7,735 nucleotides of DNA from Dehalococcoidia bacterium (GTDB lineage Bacteria > Chloroflexota > Dehalococcoidia > UBA3495): the NCBI GenBank assembly GCA_028822675.1, contig JAPKDE010000119.1, forward strand, positions 1 through 7,735, read 5' to 3'. Shown one piece after another: positions 1 through 5,658 of this stretch. Below the pieces are notes generated by a model. The model was not told the origin of the DNA, ran no database searches, and saw only the letters and a program-made list of their open reading frames with translations. Position 1 is the first letter of the stretch, and the number at the start of each line of letters is the position of its first letter. A program made the position numbers and the translations under genes.

Positions 1-845
1 CTCATGACAATCTTCACGGGCAGGTTGGCCATCTTGGCCAGCAGGTAGGCGATGGGAAGATCACGAGTGTCGCCCTTGCCACCAAAGTCGCCGCCTATAG
101 ATGTCACATTAACTTTGATTGTTTCTTCGTCGAGGTCCAGCGCCTGGGCCATCTGGCGGCGGGCTCTAAAGGGCGCTTTACTGGAACACCAGGCCTGTAT
201 TCGACCGTCATCGTCAATGGCGATGATGCTGGCAAAGGGCTCGATGTATCCCTGATGGCGGCTAGGAATCGAAAAAGAATGCTCCAGTACAACGTCGGCT
301 TCGCGGAAACCCTGTTCAAAATCGCCCTTGTTCCAGGCAAGTCTGGTCTGGCCATTGTGGACATCGGGGGCCAGGAGTTCCAGAGGAGCACCCACATAAG
401 ATGCAATGTCTTCATGGAGTAGCGGGGCGTCTGGCTTCTGAGCTTCCATGGGGTCGAAGACCGCAGGCAAGACCTCGTAATCTACTTCCAAGGCGATCAG
501 AGCTTCCTCGGCGGCTTCGGGAGTCTCTGCGGCCACTGCGGCCACCCGATCTCCGATGTACCGGACCGTGTCCCAACAGAGGACCGGCATATCGCGGAGT
601 ATCTTGCCTTGGAGAGCACCTTTGGCATCTTGGCCGGTGACGATGGCCTTCACTCCGGGCACAGCCCAGGCCTTTGTAGTGTCGATGCTCCGCACACGGG
701 CGTGGGGATATGGACTGCGCAGAATCTTTCCGCAGAGCATACCGGGCAAGATGACGTCGGCGGTATAGAGGGTTTCGCCGGTGACCTTATCCGGTCCGTC
801 TATCCGTGGGACAGACTGGCCGATGATGTCTGATTTGAAGACCAT
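1..845 (-). CDS. Xanthine dehydrogenase family molybdopterin-binding (large) subunit, 3' end outside window
   Basis: This is the N-terminal 281 residues of a molybdenum hydroxylase large subunit of the xanthine dehydrogenase / aldehyde oxidase / CoxL family, which hydroxylates or oxidises a substrate at a molybdopterin cofactor, with FeS and FAD partners passing on the electrons. The opening IGQSVPRIDGPDKVTGETLY (residues 8-27), then LRSPYPHARV (42-51) and RYIGDRVAAVAAE (95-107), is the a/b hammerhead domain. The molybdopterin-binding domain begins around 165 and contains GGDFGGKGD (251-259), the family's GGxFGGK cofactor loop. ATG at 845 is the first start after an in-frame TAA, though its Shine-Dalgarno is weak (AAGG 11 nt away). 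It lies 35 nt after pepC and is probably cotranscribed. Full-length members are about 750-800 residues, so most of it, including the loop that tells CO dehydrogenase from other enzymes, is outside. FeS and FAD subunits are not upstream. Substrate unknown. Confidence 0.93.
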   Translation of the reverse strand, partial: MVFKSDIIGQSVPRIDGPDKVTGETLYTADVILPGMLCGKILRSPYPHARVRSIDTTKAWAVPGVKAIVTGQDAKGALQGKILRDMPVLCWDTVRYIGDRVAAVAAETPEAAEEALIALEVDYEVLPAVFDPMEAQKPDAPLLHEDIASYVGAPLELLAPDVHNGQTRLAWNKGDFEQGFREADVVLEHSFSIPSRHQGYIEPFASIIAIDDDGRIQAWCSSKAPFRARRQMAQALDLDEETIKVNVTSIGGDFGGKGDTRDLPIAYLLAKMANLPVKIVM

Positions 846-880
846 TCGTTATCTTGCCTTTTTGCTAAATGTCAGCCGGG

Positions 881-2242
881 TTAATTGTCAGCCAGAGATC
901 CCATTGGATCCCAGGCTGGTAAAACGATGGGTTCTAATTCGAGGGCCTTTTGTAGTTCTTCCGGCAGGTATTCTTTGGGTACGGCAATCTCAAACATGTA
1001 CTCGGCGAACCAGGAGTCGTTCATCAGGAAGAACCCTTTGTTACCGACTTTGTCGTCCCAGCTGTTCTCCACTCGCCAGCGGCGGGGAACCCCGTCCACC
1101 ACGTCAACTCCCGTGAACATCATCGCGTGGGTCATGGCCGTTTGGTGGTATTCCAGTCGGGCTGCTTTGTCCAGGTCAAACTCGGTGCCGTAGACCGCTG
1201 CGTAGTCAAAGAGGCCAGCGTCCCAGATGCCCAGGTCACGGTGCATCTGCTTTCCAGTATCGCAGCCCATCCAAACTGGTTTGCCGTCCTGCAGCATCTT
1301 CAGGGTGATGTCCTTCATCAGTTGGATATCAACGTTTAGATACCTAATGGCCGGGGCGTCTACCACGTTGCCCAGATACTCCACAGTGAACGTGGCACCC
1401 TCCGGGCTACTCTCGCGAGGGTCATGCACCAAGCTGACGTAATCGTGGATATCTGTCTGCAGGTAGCTTGCGGCGAACTCCAGTGGAGTCAGCTTTCCGG
1501 AGCGGGTGAACTCTCCGTCCTTGTCCTTCCACTGCCAGTCCACCTCTGTGGGCGGCGTGCCCAGGTGGATACAGAGAATGTCATAGATCACTTTCAGGAC
1601 TGAGTCTTTGATCCGGCGCAGTTCGGCCAGTCCCGATTCCTCAGCGTAGGCATCACGGATGTTTTTGGCACCCTGTCTAGTCTGGTAGTTGAGACTGGCG
1701 TTCATCCGGCTGGAATTGGCGGAGCTTTCCGTCTCTTTCATGGCGCTCTTGGGTACCACGCCGTGTTTTGCGACCAGGGCGGTGAACATGTCCCACTGGC
1801 CGCCGTCTGAAAGGGGGTTCCGCAACAGGAATGCGACGGTGCGGTCATCGGTTGACCTGTCTGCGGTCTCAATGATCGCTTCTAATATGAAGTTAACCCG
1901 CTCCAGCTTGTCCCAGAACATCAGATAGTTCTGGCTAAATTCAAAGTCCTTCACGTTGAGCACATCTTTGGTGTCCACACGACACAGGTTCAACCCGGCA
2001 AACATCCAGCAACGGCCTGACCGGGCTTGGTTGGTCACCGACCAATCGTCCAGAACAATGGAGAAATCATGGGGCGACTCATTGACTATCTTGTGGCTCA
2101 GGGCGATCTCATTGACGTCGCGCTGAGTGACGGTGTTCTGTACCAAACGTTTGGAGGCGTCAGCGTCAAAGCTCTGCCGATACCCATCCACACTCGAATT
2201 AGATAGCGCTCCAGGGCTATTGGTCGGCGTGTCGTTAGCCAT
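881..2242 (-). CDS. pepC: Aminopeptidase C / bleomycin hydrolase (papain-like, peptidase family C1B)
   Basis: A 453-residue cytoplasmic cysteine aminopeptidase, full length for the family (about 440-455), with no signal peptide. Relatives form self-compartmentalising hexamers that trim peptides and inactivate bleomycin. The catalytic elements are all visible: oxyanion Gln72 and nucleophile Cys78 in NQARSGRCWMFAGLN (71-85), His372 in THAMMFTGVDVVDG (371-384), and Asn393 in RVENSW (390-395). The C-terminus, LPAWDPMGSLADN (441-453), is the conserved arm that reaches into the active site in relatives. Two oddities: residue 396 is Asp where relatives I recall have Gly (ENSWG), and the arm carries DN after the usual ...GSLA ending. 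ATG at 2242 has AGGTGA 6 nt upstream; a nearby ATG at 2249 is out of frame. It is followed closely by the molybdenum hydroxylase gene. It was probably read from its own promoter, because a terminator-like hairpin lies between it and the SDR gene. Confidence 0.96.
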   Translation of the reverse strand: MANDTPTNSPGALSNSSVDGYRQSFDADASKRLVQNTVTQRDVNEIALSHKIVNESPHDFSIVLDDWSVTNQARSGRCWMFAGLNLCRVDTKDVLNVKDFEFSQNYLMFWDKLERVNFILEAIIETADRSTDDRTVAFLLRNPLSDGGQWDMFTALVAKHGVVPKSAMKETESSANSSRMNASLNYQTRQGAKNIRDAYAEESGLAELRRIKDSVLKVIYDILCIHLGTPPTEVDWQWKDKDGEFTRSGKLTPLEFAASYLQTDIHDYVSLVHDPRESSPEGATFTVEYLGNVVDAPAIRYLNVDIQLMKDITLKMLQDGKPVWMGCDTGKQMHRDLGIWDAGLFDYAAVYGTEFDLDKAARLEYHQTAMTHAMMFTGVDVVDGVPRRWRVENSWDDKVGNKGFFLMNDSWFAEYMFEIAVPKEYLPEELQKALELEPIVLPAWDPMGSLADN

Positions 2243-2287
2243 CTTTCATCACCTAGTTTTGAACTCTTTTGGAATGGGCTTTCCTAG

Positions 2288-2327
2288 TTTATAGCTTGAA
2301 AGGCTTTTGGGCGATGGGTAAATTATC
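2288..2327 (-). promoter_or_regulatory. Possible promoter elements for pepC
   Basis: In the AT-rich stretch upstream of pepC the minus strand reads TATAAA at 2293-2288, about 45 nt before the ATG, and GATAAT at 2327-2322. Either could be a -10 box, but neither has a convincing -35 hexamer at 16-18 nt. The call rests on position (after a terminator-like hairpin, before a new gene) and base composition only. Confidence 0.22.
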
Positions 2328-2340
2328 TGATTGCGAATTA

Positions 2341-2374
2341 AACAACAAAAAGGTCAGAGTTTAGTTCCCAGACC
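2341..2374 (-). terminator. Probable intrinsic terminator after the SDR gene
   Basis: Read on the minus strand, GGTC (2374-2371) pairs with GACC (2355-2352). After a U-U mismatch the stem continues with GGG against CUC (one G-U pair), closing a loop of about 7 nt, and TTTTTGTTGTT follows directly. This is the layout of a rho-independent terminator with an interrupted stem. It lies about 135 nt after the SDR stop codon and about 100 nt before pepC, so it would end the long upstream unit. The rest of the 267-nt gap (2243-2509) shows no gene. The stem is imperfect, so strength is uncertain. Confidence 0.45.
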
Positions 2375-2509
2375 CCTTTGTTTAATTATTTTAGGAGATT
2401 CCAGTTGTGGGCCGTCTAGCTTTTTGACGAGAGCGGAAGGTTTTTGATGTAACCCTCGGCGAATCGACGGCCGGATCTTCGTTATTGGGGGTTACGCCGG
2501 CAGCATCTG

Positions 2510-3262
2510 CTACTGAGCGGTGCGTCCGCCGTCGATGACCAGTTCTGATCCGGTGACGAATGACGACTCGTCAGAAGCCAGATACAGCACACCGTAGGCT
2601 ATATCCTCAGCTTTCCCAAACCGACCCAACGGGACACGCGCCTTCATCTCCGCCAGTTCTGAGTCACCCTCTCGGCTCAAGTTCAACATATCGGTCTCCA
2701 CCGGACCGGGGTGAACCGAGTTACACCGGATGTTCTCCGCGGCGTACTGAATCGCCGTGGACTTGGTAAATATGCGGACCGCGCCCTTGCTGGCGGAATA
2801 GGCGCCGGAGGTGTTCGGCTGCGGAGCGATGGCCGCCCCGGATGAGATGTTGACGATGGAACCGCCGCCGTTGGCCCTCATATGCGGGATGGACGTCTTG
2901 GTACCAAGGAACCCGCCTTTGACGTTGACGTCCATGACCCGCGTCCAATCATCAGCACTAATGTCCTCGATCTTACCGCGCGATGTAATGCCGGCATTGT
3001 TGACCAATATATCCAGCTTGCCGAAGCGACGCGTCGCCTCTCCTACGACGTTGTCCCAGTCGGCTTCGCTGGTGACGTCTAGCCGGACAAAAACACACTC
3101 TCCGCCGGCGGCATTAATCTCCGCAGCGGTCTTTTGGCCTGCTTCTTCCAGAACATCACCAATTACAACCTTTGCCCCTTCCTGGGCCAGGATTTTTGTG
3201 ATGGCGGCGCCGATACCCCGTGCGCCGCCACTGACTATAGCAACCTTGTTTTCAAGTCTCAT
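2510..3262 (-). CDS. Short-chain dehydrogenase/reductase (classical SDR, NAD-type)
   Basis: A complete 250-residue classical SDR, the normal length, with a single Rossmann domain. It has a glycine-rich nucleotide loop SGGARGIG (11-18; Ser in place of the usual first Thr), Asp36 at the end of the second strand (VVIGDV), which favours NAD(H) over NADP(H), NNAG (88-91), structural Asn113, catalytic Ser141 in NISSGAA, Tyr155 and Lys159 in YSASKG, and HPGPVETDM (184-192). The C-terminus FVTGSELVIDGG is typical. It would interconvert an alcohol and a ketone; the FabG-like sequence does not fix the substrate. The ATG at 3262 is preceded by GAGG with a 4-nt gap. It is the last gene of the run that begins with the flavin oxygenases, 89 nt after the GH2-like gene, and is followed by a terminator-like hairpin. 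A role in oxidising or reducing the product or substrate of the neighbouring oxygenase is an inference. Confidence 0.95.
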   Translation of the reverse strand: MRLENKVAIVSGGARGIGAAITKILAQEGAKVVIGDVLEEAGQKTAAEINAAGGECVFVRLDVTSEADWDNVVGEATRRFGKLDILVNNAGITSRGKIEDISADDWTRVMDVNVKGGFLGTKTSIPHMRANGGGSIVNISSGAAIAPQPNTSGAYSASKGAVRIFTKSTAIQYAAENIRCNSVHPGPVETDMLNLSREGDSELAEMKARVPLGRFGKAEDIAYGVLYLASDESSFVTGSELVIDGGRTAQ

Positions 3263-3337
3263 TTTTCCTCGCTGTCGTTGTCTGATTATGGGGGTCTAAT
3301 TAATCGAGGACTGATTGGTTAAAGCGGGCCTTTCAGA

Positions 3338-3363
3338 TTAAATGGGTCCACTTAAAGGGGTCC
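3338..3363 (-). repeat. Short direct repeat across the end of the GH2-like gene
   Basis: On the minus strand GGACCCCTTTAA (3363-3352), which holds the stop codon of the GH2-like gene, is followed after two bases by GGACCCATTTAA (3349-3338). Eleven of twelve bases agree, with a period of 14. It looks like a small tandem duplication of the gene's end. No function is evident. Confidence 0.5.
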
Positions 3364-3885
3364 GACCAGGCCACCGGTCCACTCAAAGCCCAGGTTGGCG
3401 TAGCGACAGAAGACGGTTCCGCCCGGTGCGCCGAGGGGGCCGTTGGCTGCCAGCAGGGCGATGGTGTGTTGGTCGCCGGGGTTAGGGTCGGCACTCAGCA
3501 GGACGCGCTGGGGGGTGTTGAATCCTTGAATTGCGCCCTGGTCTCGGTTGCACTCGCCGTCAATCCAAATCTCACCGTAGTCGTCGATGCAGGTCTCAAA
3601 TTGGATGCGGGTTCCCTTCACCGGGTGGCCGTTAACCGACTCGGGGATAGTAATCTTGATCCGGTACCAGATGAAGCTGAAGCCGTGGGAATTGCGCTCT
3701 GCCAGGTCGGGGCAAATCTCCCAGCCGGAGTCGTCGTAATCGACCAGGCGGGCCGGACTGCCATCGATCTGTTCCACCAAACCTTCGTTGGGTTCTCCCG
3801 GCACATACCCACGGGCATACTTCCAGGTCCCTTTGACCAGTTCTTGTCCCGCGGTGTCTCTCAGATAAATTGTCTCTCGTGGCAT
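3352..3885 (-). CDS. Orphan beta-sandwich protein resembling the sugar-binding domain of GH2 enzymes
   Basis: A 177-residue protein with no signal peptide or membrane segment. I do not recognise a named family, but the order of motifs is that of the N-terminal galactose-binding-like jelly-roll of glycoside hydrolase family 2 and related proteins: a DYDDSGWEICPDL segment (49-61, compare the 'D..W..v..P' motif), FIWYRIKITIP (71-81, compare 'WYrk.f.iP'), then RIQFETCIDDYGEIWIDGE (93-111, compare 'l.F.gvdd.a.vwvNG'), and a late strand HTIALLAANGP (140-150). In GH2 enzymes this domain is followed by immunoglobulin-like and TIM-barrel domains; here there is nothing more, so no catalytic residues. 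It has a clean start (ATG 3885 with GAGGAAGGAA upstream) and stop, so it does not look like a broken enzyme. It sits 50 nt after the alpha/beta hydrolase and may assist a carbohydrate- or glycoside-related reaction; the fold call is by eye. Confidence 0.7.
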   Translation of the reverse strand: MPRETIYLRDTAGQELVKGTWKYARGYVPGEPNEGLVEQIDGSPARLVDYDDSGWEICPDLAERNSHGFSFIWYRIKITIPESVNGHPVKGTRIQFETCIDDYGEIWIDGECNRDQGAIQGFNTPQRVLLSADPNPGDQHTIALLAANGPLGAPGGTVFCRYANLGFEWTGGLVGPL

Positions 3886-3927
3886 TTTCTTTCCTTCCTC
3901 AATATTTAATTAGCAGAAATTAATTAG

Positions 3928-3946
3928 CGCAGGAATTAGGCCTGCG
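3928..3946 (-). other. Perfect hairpin with the hydrolase stop codon in its loop
   Basis: CGCAGG (3946-3941 on the minus strand) pairs perfectly with CCTGCG (3933-3928) around a 7-nt loop that contains the TAA stop codon (3938-3936) of the alpha/beta hydrolase. CTAATTAATT follows, which is AT-rich but has no T run, so it is not a good intrinsic terminator. It may shield the 3' end or lower expression of the next gene. On the plus strand it is followed by TTTT, but no plus-strand gene needs it. Confidence 0.35.
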
Positions 3947-4673
3947 GTTTTGGCAGACTGTTATCGCCCTCAAAAGCCCAGTGAAAAGCCAGGGTCAATA
4001 GTTTGGTATTGGCTTCACCGTCAAACCGGTGTCCGCAGTTGGGCACCTCTCTTGCCTGGTACGACCTGGCGGCCAGCGCCCCCATCTGGATCACCCTGGC
4101 CAGCATACCAGCCGGTTCGTCCTCGCCGCCGTAAGCCAAATAAATGTCTCCCGTGAAGGCAAAAGTGCCTTCGTAGAAAGGGTCGCCGACGCTGTCGTAG
4201 GTGGACAGAAACAGGATGCGTTTTACGCTGGGATATCTATTAGCCACCGCTCCCACAGCCGAGCCGCCAGAGGAAAACCCGCTCAGGTAGATTACTGGCG
4301 ACTCAGATTCACAGATCTGCACCGAGTTCTCAAGCGCCCATTCAACAACGTGGCTGAGACTCTCAATCAGCAGCTTGTTCCAGCTAACACCCTCATATGA
4401 ATAGGGTTCCCATTCTAGCTGGACTTTGAAGTCGGGTCGCGGTGCGTTGTAGGTGACCAGGGTCGCCAGGCCTGCCTCTTGGAGATGCAGACCCAGGTTC
4501 TTCCAACGCTGATCCCGTCCGTCTTTTAGTTCACCGGAGCCGGGCGAGTTGACAATGATCACTCCGGAACCGGTTGGGTAGGCAGTGACGGGTATCGGGT
4601 AGGAGATCGTTGCCCCGGCTTCCGTCTGTGATTCTTGAACCAGCTTGGTGTCGATTGGTTTCGTTTCCGGCAT
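3936..4673 (-). CDS. Small alpha/beta hydrolase (serine hydrolase)
   Basis: A 245-residue single-domain alpha/beta hydrolase without signal peptide. The nucleophile elbow is GFSSG (132-136, Ser134, in LSGFSSGGSAVGA), the likely acid is around Glu184/Asp185 in YGGEDEP, and the catalytic His is His215 in NCGHRFDGE. The early VIIVNSPGSGE (38-48) fits the first central strand and oxyanion loop of this fold. It resembles dienelactone-hydrolase/lipase-like enzymes, but the ester, lactone or amide it cleaves cannot be read off. The frame stays open back to an ATG at 4844, but those 57 extra residues overlap the reductase gene in another frame and are Arg/Pro/Trp-rich without family features. I therefore place the start at ATG 4673, 4 nt after the reductase stop (TAG at 4680-4678). 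There is no strong Shine-Dalgarno, which suits translational coupling to the reductase. Confidence 0.88.
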   Translation of the reverse strand: MPETKPIDTKLVQESQTEAGATISYPIPVTAYPTGSGVIIVNSPGSGELKDGRDQRWKNLGLHLQEAGLATLVTYNAPRPDFKVQLEWEPYSYEGVSWNKLLIESLSHVVEWALENSVQICESESPVIYLSGFSSGGSAVGAVANRYPSVKRILFLSTYDSVGDPFYEGTFAFTGDIYLAYGGEDEPAGMLARVIQMGALAARSYQAREVPNCGHRFDGEANTKLLTLAFHWAFEGDNSLPKPQA

Positions 4674-4677
4674 CGGT

Positions 4678-5253
4678 CTAACCGGCTGCCAAAGGCGCGG
4701 GACCGGCGGCATCTCCGGAGCCAGTTGCTGGATGCAGGGACACAACCGCCTGACCCAGACTTTGCAGTCCAGCGATGGCCTTGGGGTCGGCCAGCTTGCC
4801 GTCCTGGAAGTGCCCCGACTGCAGATAGACCTGACCAGGAACAAGGTGTGCTCCGAACCACGCCAGAACGGGCCGTAGTTGGGTGTCCACTGTCAGGTAG
4901 TGGTGGTCGGTGGCCCCCATGCCGATTAGTCCGCAGGCTTTGCCCATCAAACCCTCAACGGGGATGTGGTCCAAAAGGTTCTTCAACGCCCCGGTAAAAG
5001 ACGCCCGGAAAATGGGCGTGGCGATGATAAACATATCCGCGGCCATCACCTGCTCCAGTACCTTGGCGGTGTCATCTCCATAGGCCTCTGCGGGACGGCC
5101 ATCGGCAAAGGAGATTTGGTGGTCTCCCAGATGGAGCAGACTGGTGGTGATGGCGGGATTGTGAACTGCAGCCGCATCAACGGCCACTTGCAGGGCCTGA
5201 TGTAGGCGGCCAGGGCTGGTCACGGTGCCGTGGATGCCCAGCAGTGTCGGCAA
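4678..5253 (-). CDS. NAD(P)H-dependent FMN reductase (SsuE/MsuE-like), TTG start
   Basis: A 191-residue flavodoxin-like flavin reductase, close to the usual length of SsuE/MsuE proteins. It reduces FMN with NAD(P)H and passes FMNH2 to a partner monooxygenase. Evidence: an N-terminal phosphate-loop region GIHGTVTSPGR (6-16), the family motif TPIFRASFTGALKNLLDH (79-96), and GMGATDHHYLTVDTQLRPVL (111-130) followed by FGAHLVPGQVYL (133-144). This last part aligns well with the second half of SsuE. The C-terminal tail from about 175 is Ala/Gly/Pro-rich. The start codon is TTG: an in-frame TAG lies 12 nt upstream with no ATG or GTG between, and AGGAGG sits 8 nt before the TTG. The likely partner is the NtaA-type oxygenase at 5659-7002, though a repeat-filled 405-nt gap separates them; the MsnO8-like protein may also use it. 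It is tightly coupled to the hydrolase downstream. Confidence 0.93.
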   Translation of the reverse strand: MPTLLGIHGTVTSPGRLHQALQVAVDAAAVHNPAITTSLLHLGDHQISFADGRPAEAYGDDTAKVLEQVMAADMFIIATPIFRASFTGALKNLLDHIPVEGLMGKACGLIGMGATDHHYLTVDTQLRPVLAWFGAHLVPGQVYLQSGHFQDGKLADPKAIAGLQSLGQAVVSLHPATGSGDAAGPAPLAAG

Positions 5254-5261
5254 TGGTACTG

Positions 5262-5267
5262 CCTCCT
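5262..5267 (-). promoter_or_regulatory. Consensus Shine-Dalgarno AGGAGG deciding the reductase TTG start
   Basis: The minus strand reads AGGAGG at 5267-5262, with 8 nt (CAGTACCA) before the TTG at 5253. It is the strongest ribosome binding site in the window and fixes the rare start codon of the FMN reductase, since an in-frame stop follows upstream. Confidence 0.85.
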
Positions 5268-5305
5268 AATGGTTATCTTTTACGGGACCGCGTTTTAGTG
5301 ATCTC

Positions 5306-5337
5306 AACAATCACCACGATTAACCGCCATCACGATT
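5306..5337 (-). repeat. Imperfect 16-bp tandem repeat upstream of the FMN reductase
   Basis: On the minus strand AATCGTGATGGCGGTT (5337-5322) is followed directly by AATCGTGGTGATTGTT (5321-5306); 12 of 16 bases agree. It lies about 50-85 nt upstream of the reductase start. It could be a pair of regulator half-sites in direct orientation, or chance. No regulator gene is in the window. Confidence 0.35.
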
Positions 5338-5339
5338 GA

Positions 5340-5440
5340 CCGTTCGTGGTGAGGCTGTCGAACCATCTCCTTGAGTTAGCCTTGTTTTCCCGTGACAAAC
5401 ATGACTTATGCGCATCCTTCGACGGGCTCAGGACGAGCGG
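5340..5440. repeat. REP doublet (REPIN-like element), copy 1
   Basis: A 101-bp unit with inverted 23-bp ends: 5340-5362 (core GAGGCTGTCGAACC region) and 5418-5440 (core TTCGACGGGCTCAGGACGAG). The right end, inverted, matches the left end over most of its length, so the unit can fold into a long hairpin with a loop of about 55 nt. It is collinear without gaps to copy 2, with roughly 80% identity; most differences fall in the central part around 5387-5400. The TTCGACaGGCTCAGGAtGAGCGG type of end is a widespread REP motif in bacterial genomes. Non-autonomous; no transposase nearby. Confidence 0.85.
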
Positions 5441-5515
5441 GGGTGGTGGGGTCAAGTTTGAATCTCGAGAATGCGCATTTTAATTTTCAGCTATCAAATT
5501 AATCCCCGCCCCAAT

Positions 5516-5616
5516 CCGCTCGTGGTGAGCCTGTCGAACCATCTCCTCGAGTTAGCCTTGTGTCCTGTTCCTAAGCCTGACTTTTGCGTGTCCTTCGACA
5601 GGCTCAGGATGAGCGG
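5516..5616. repeat. REP doublet (REPIN-like element), copy 2
   Basis: Second 101-bp unit in the same orientation as copy 1, starting 75 bp after it. Its ends are at 5516-5538 (contains GTGAGCCTGTCGAACC) and 5594-5616 (contains TTCGACAGGCTCAGGATGAG); about 20 of 23 bases are complementary, a better palindrome than copy 1. The left-hand half next to the left arm (CATCTCCTcGAGTTAGCCTTGT) is nearly the same as in copy 1, so the interior is part of the element. It ends about 40 nt from the oxygenase stop codon and may form the 3' end structure of that message. Confidence 0.87.
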
Positions 5617-5658
5617 GGAGGTGGAGGGGTTGCTGCATCACGGCAATTCACAACGTCC

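Larger units (their letters stand above)
5254..5658. other. 405-nt repeat-bearing intergenic region between oxygenase and reductase
   Basis: I find no gene here. It holds, from the reductase side: the AGGAGG site, a 32-bp imperfect tandem repeat (5306-5337), a first REP doublet (5340-5440), a 75-bp spacer, and a second REP doublet (5516-5616). The palindromic octamer ATGCGCAT occurs twice, at 5408-5415 inside the first doublet and at 5471-5478 in the spacer. I see no convincing sigma-70 promoter for the reductase; TTGAGA (minus strand, near 5306) and a TAAAAG 19 nt on are the nearest match and are weak. Outer flanks of the doublets are C-rich on the left and G-rich on the right, which would lengthen the hairpins. 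Confidence 0.6.

Noticed and set aside
1..845. Several short plus- and minus-strand frames over the left edge
   Set aside because: The minus-strand frame open to the window edge encodes a clear molybdenum hydroxylase subunit; the others are shadows in wrong frames.
2811..3299. 162-codon open frame on the plus strand
   Set aside because: Antisense to the SDR gene. Its Pro/Ser-rich product looks like a mirror of GC-biased codons.
3318..3335. AAAG...CTTT hairpin downstream of the GH2-like gene as a terminator
   Set aside because: Only about four weak base pairs and no T tract; it would not terminate transcription.
3466..3909. 147-codon open frame on the plus strand
   Set aside because: Antisense to the GH2-like gene. 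The minus-strand frame has the better ribosome site and recognisable motifs, while this one has none.
4674..4844. N-terminal extension of the alpha/beta hydrolase to an upstream ATG at 4844
   Set aside because: It overlaps the well-supported reductase gene in another frame, is rich in Arg, Pro and Trp, and has no match to the hydrolase fold. The ATG at 4673, 4 nt after the reductase stop, is a better start.
5340..5616. Repeats considered as a CRISPR array
   Set aside because: Only two long, diverged, internally palindromic units with no regular short spacing and no cas genes.
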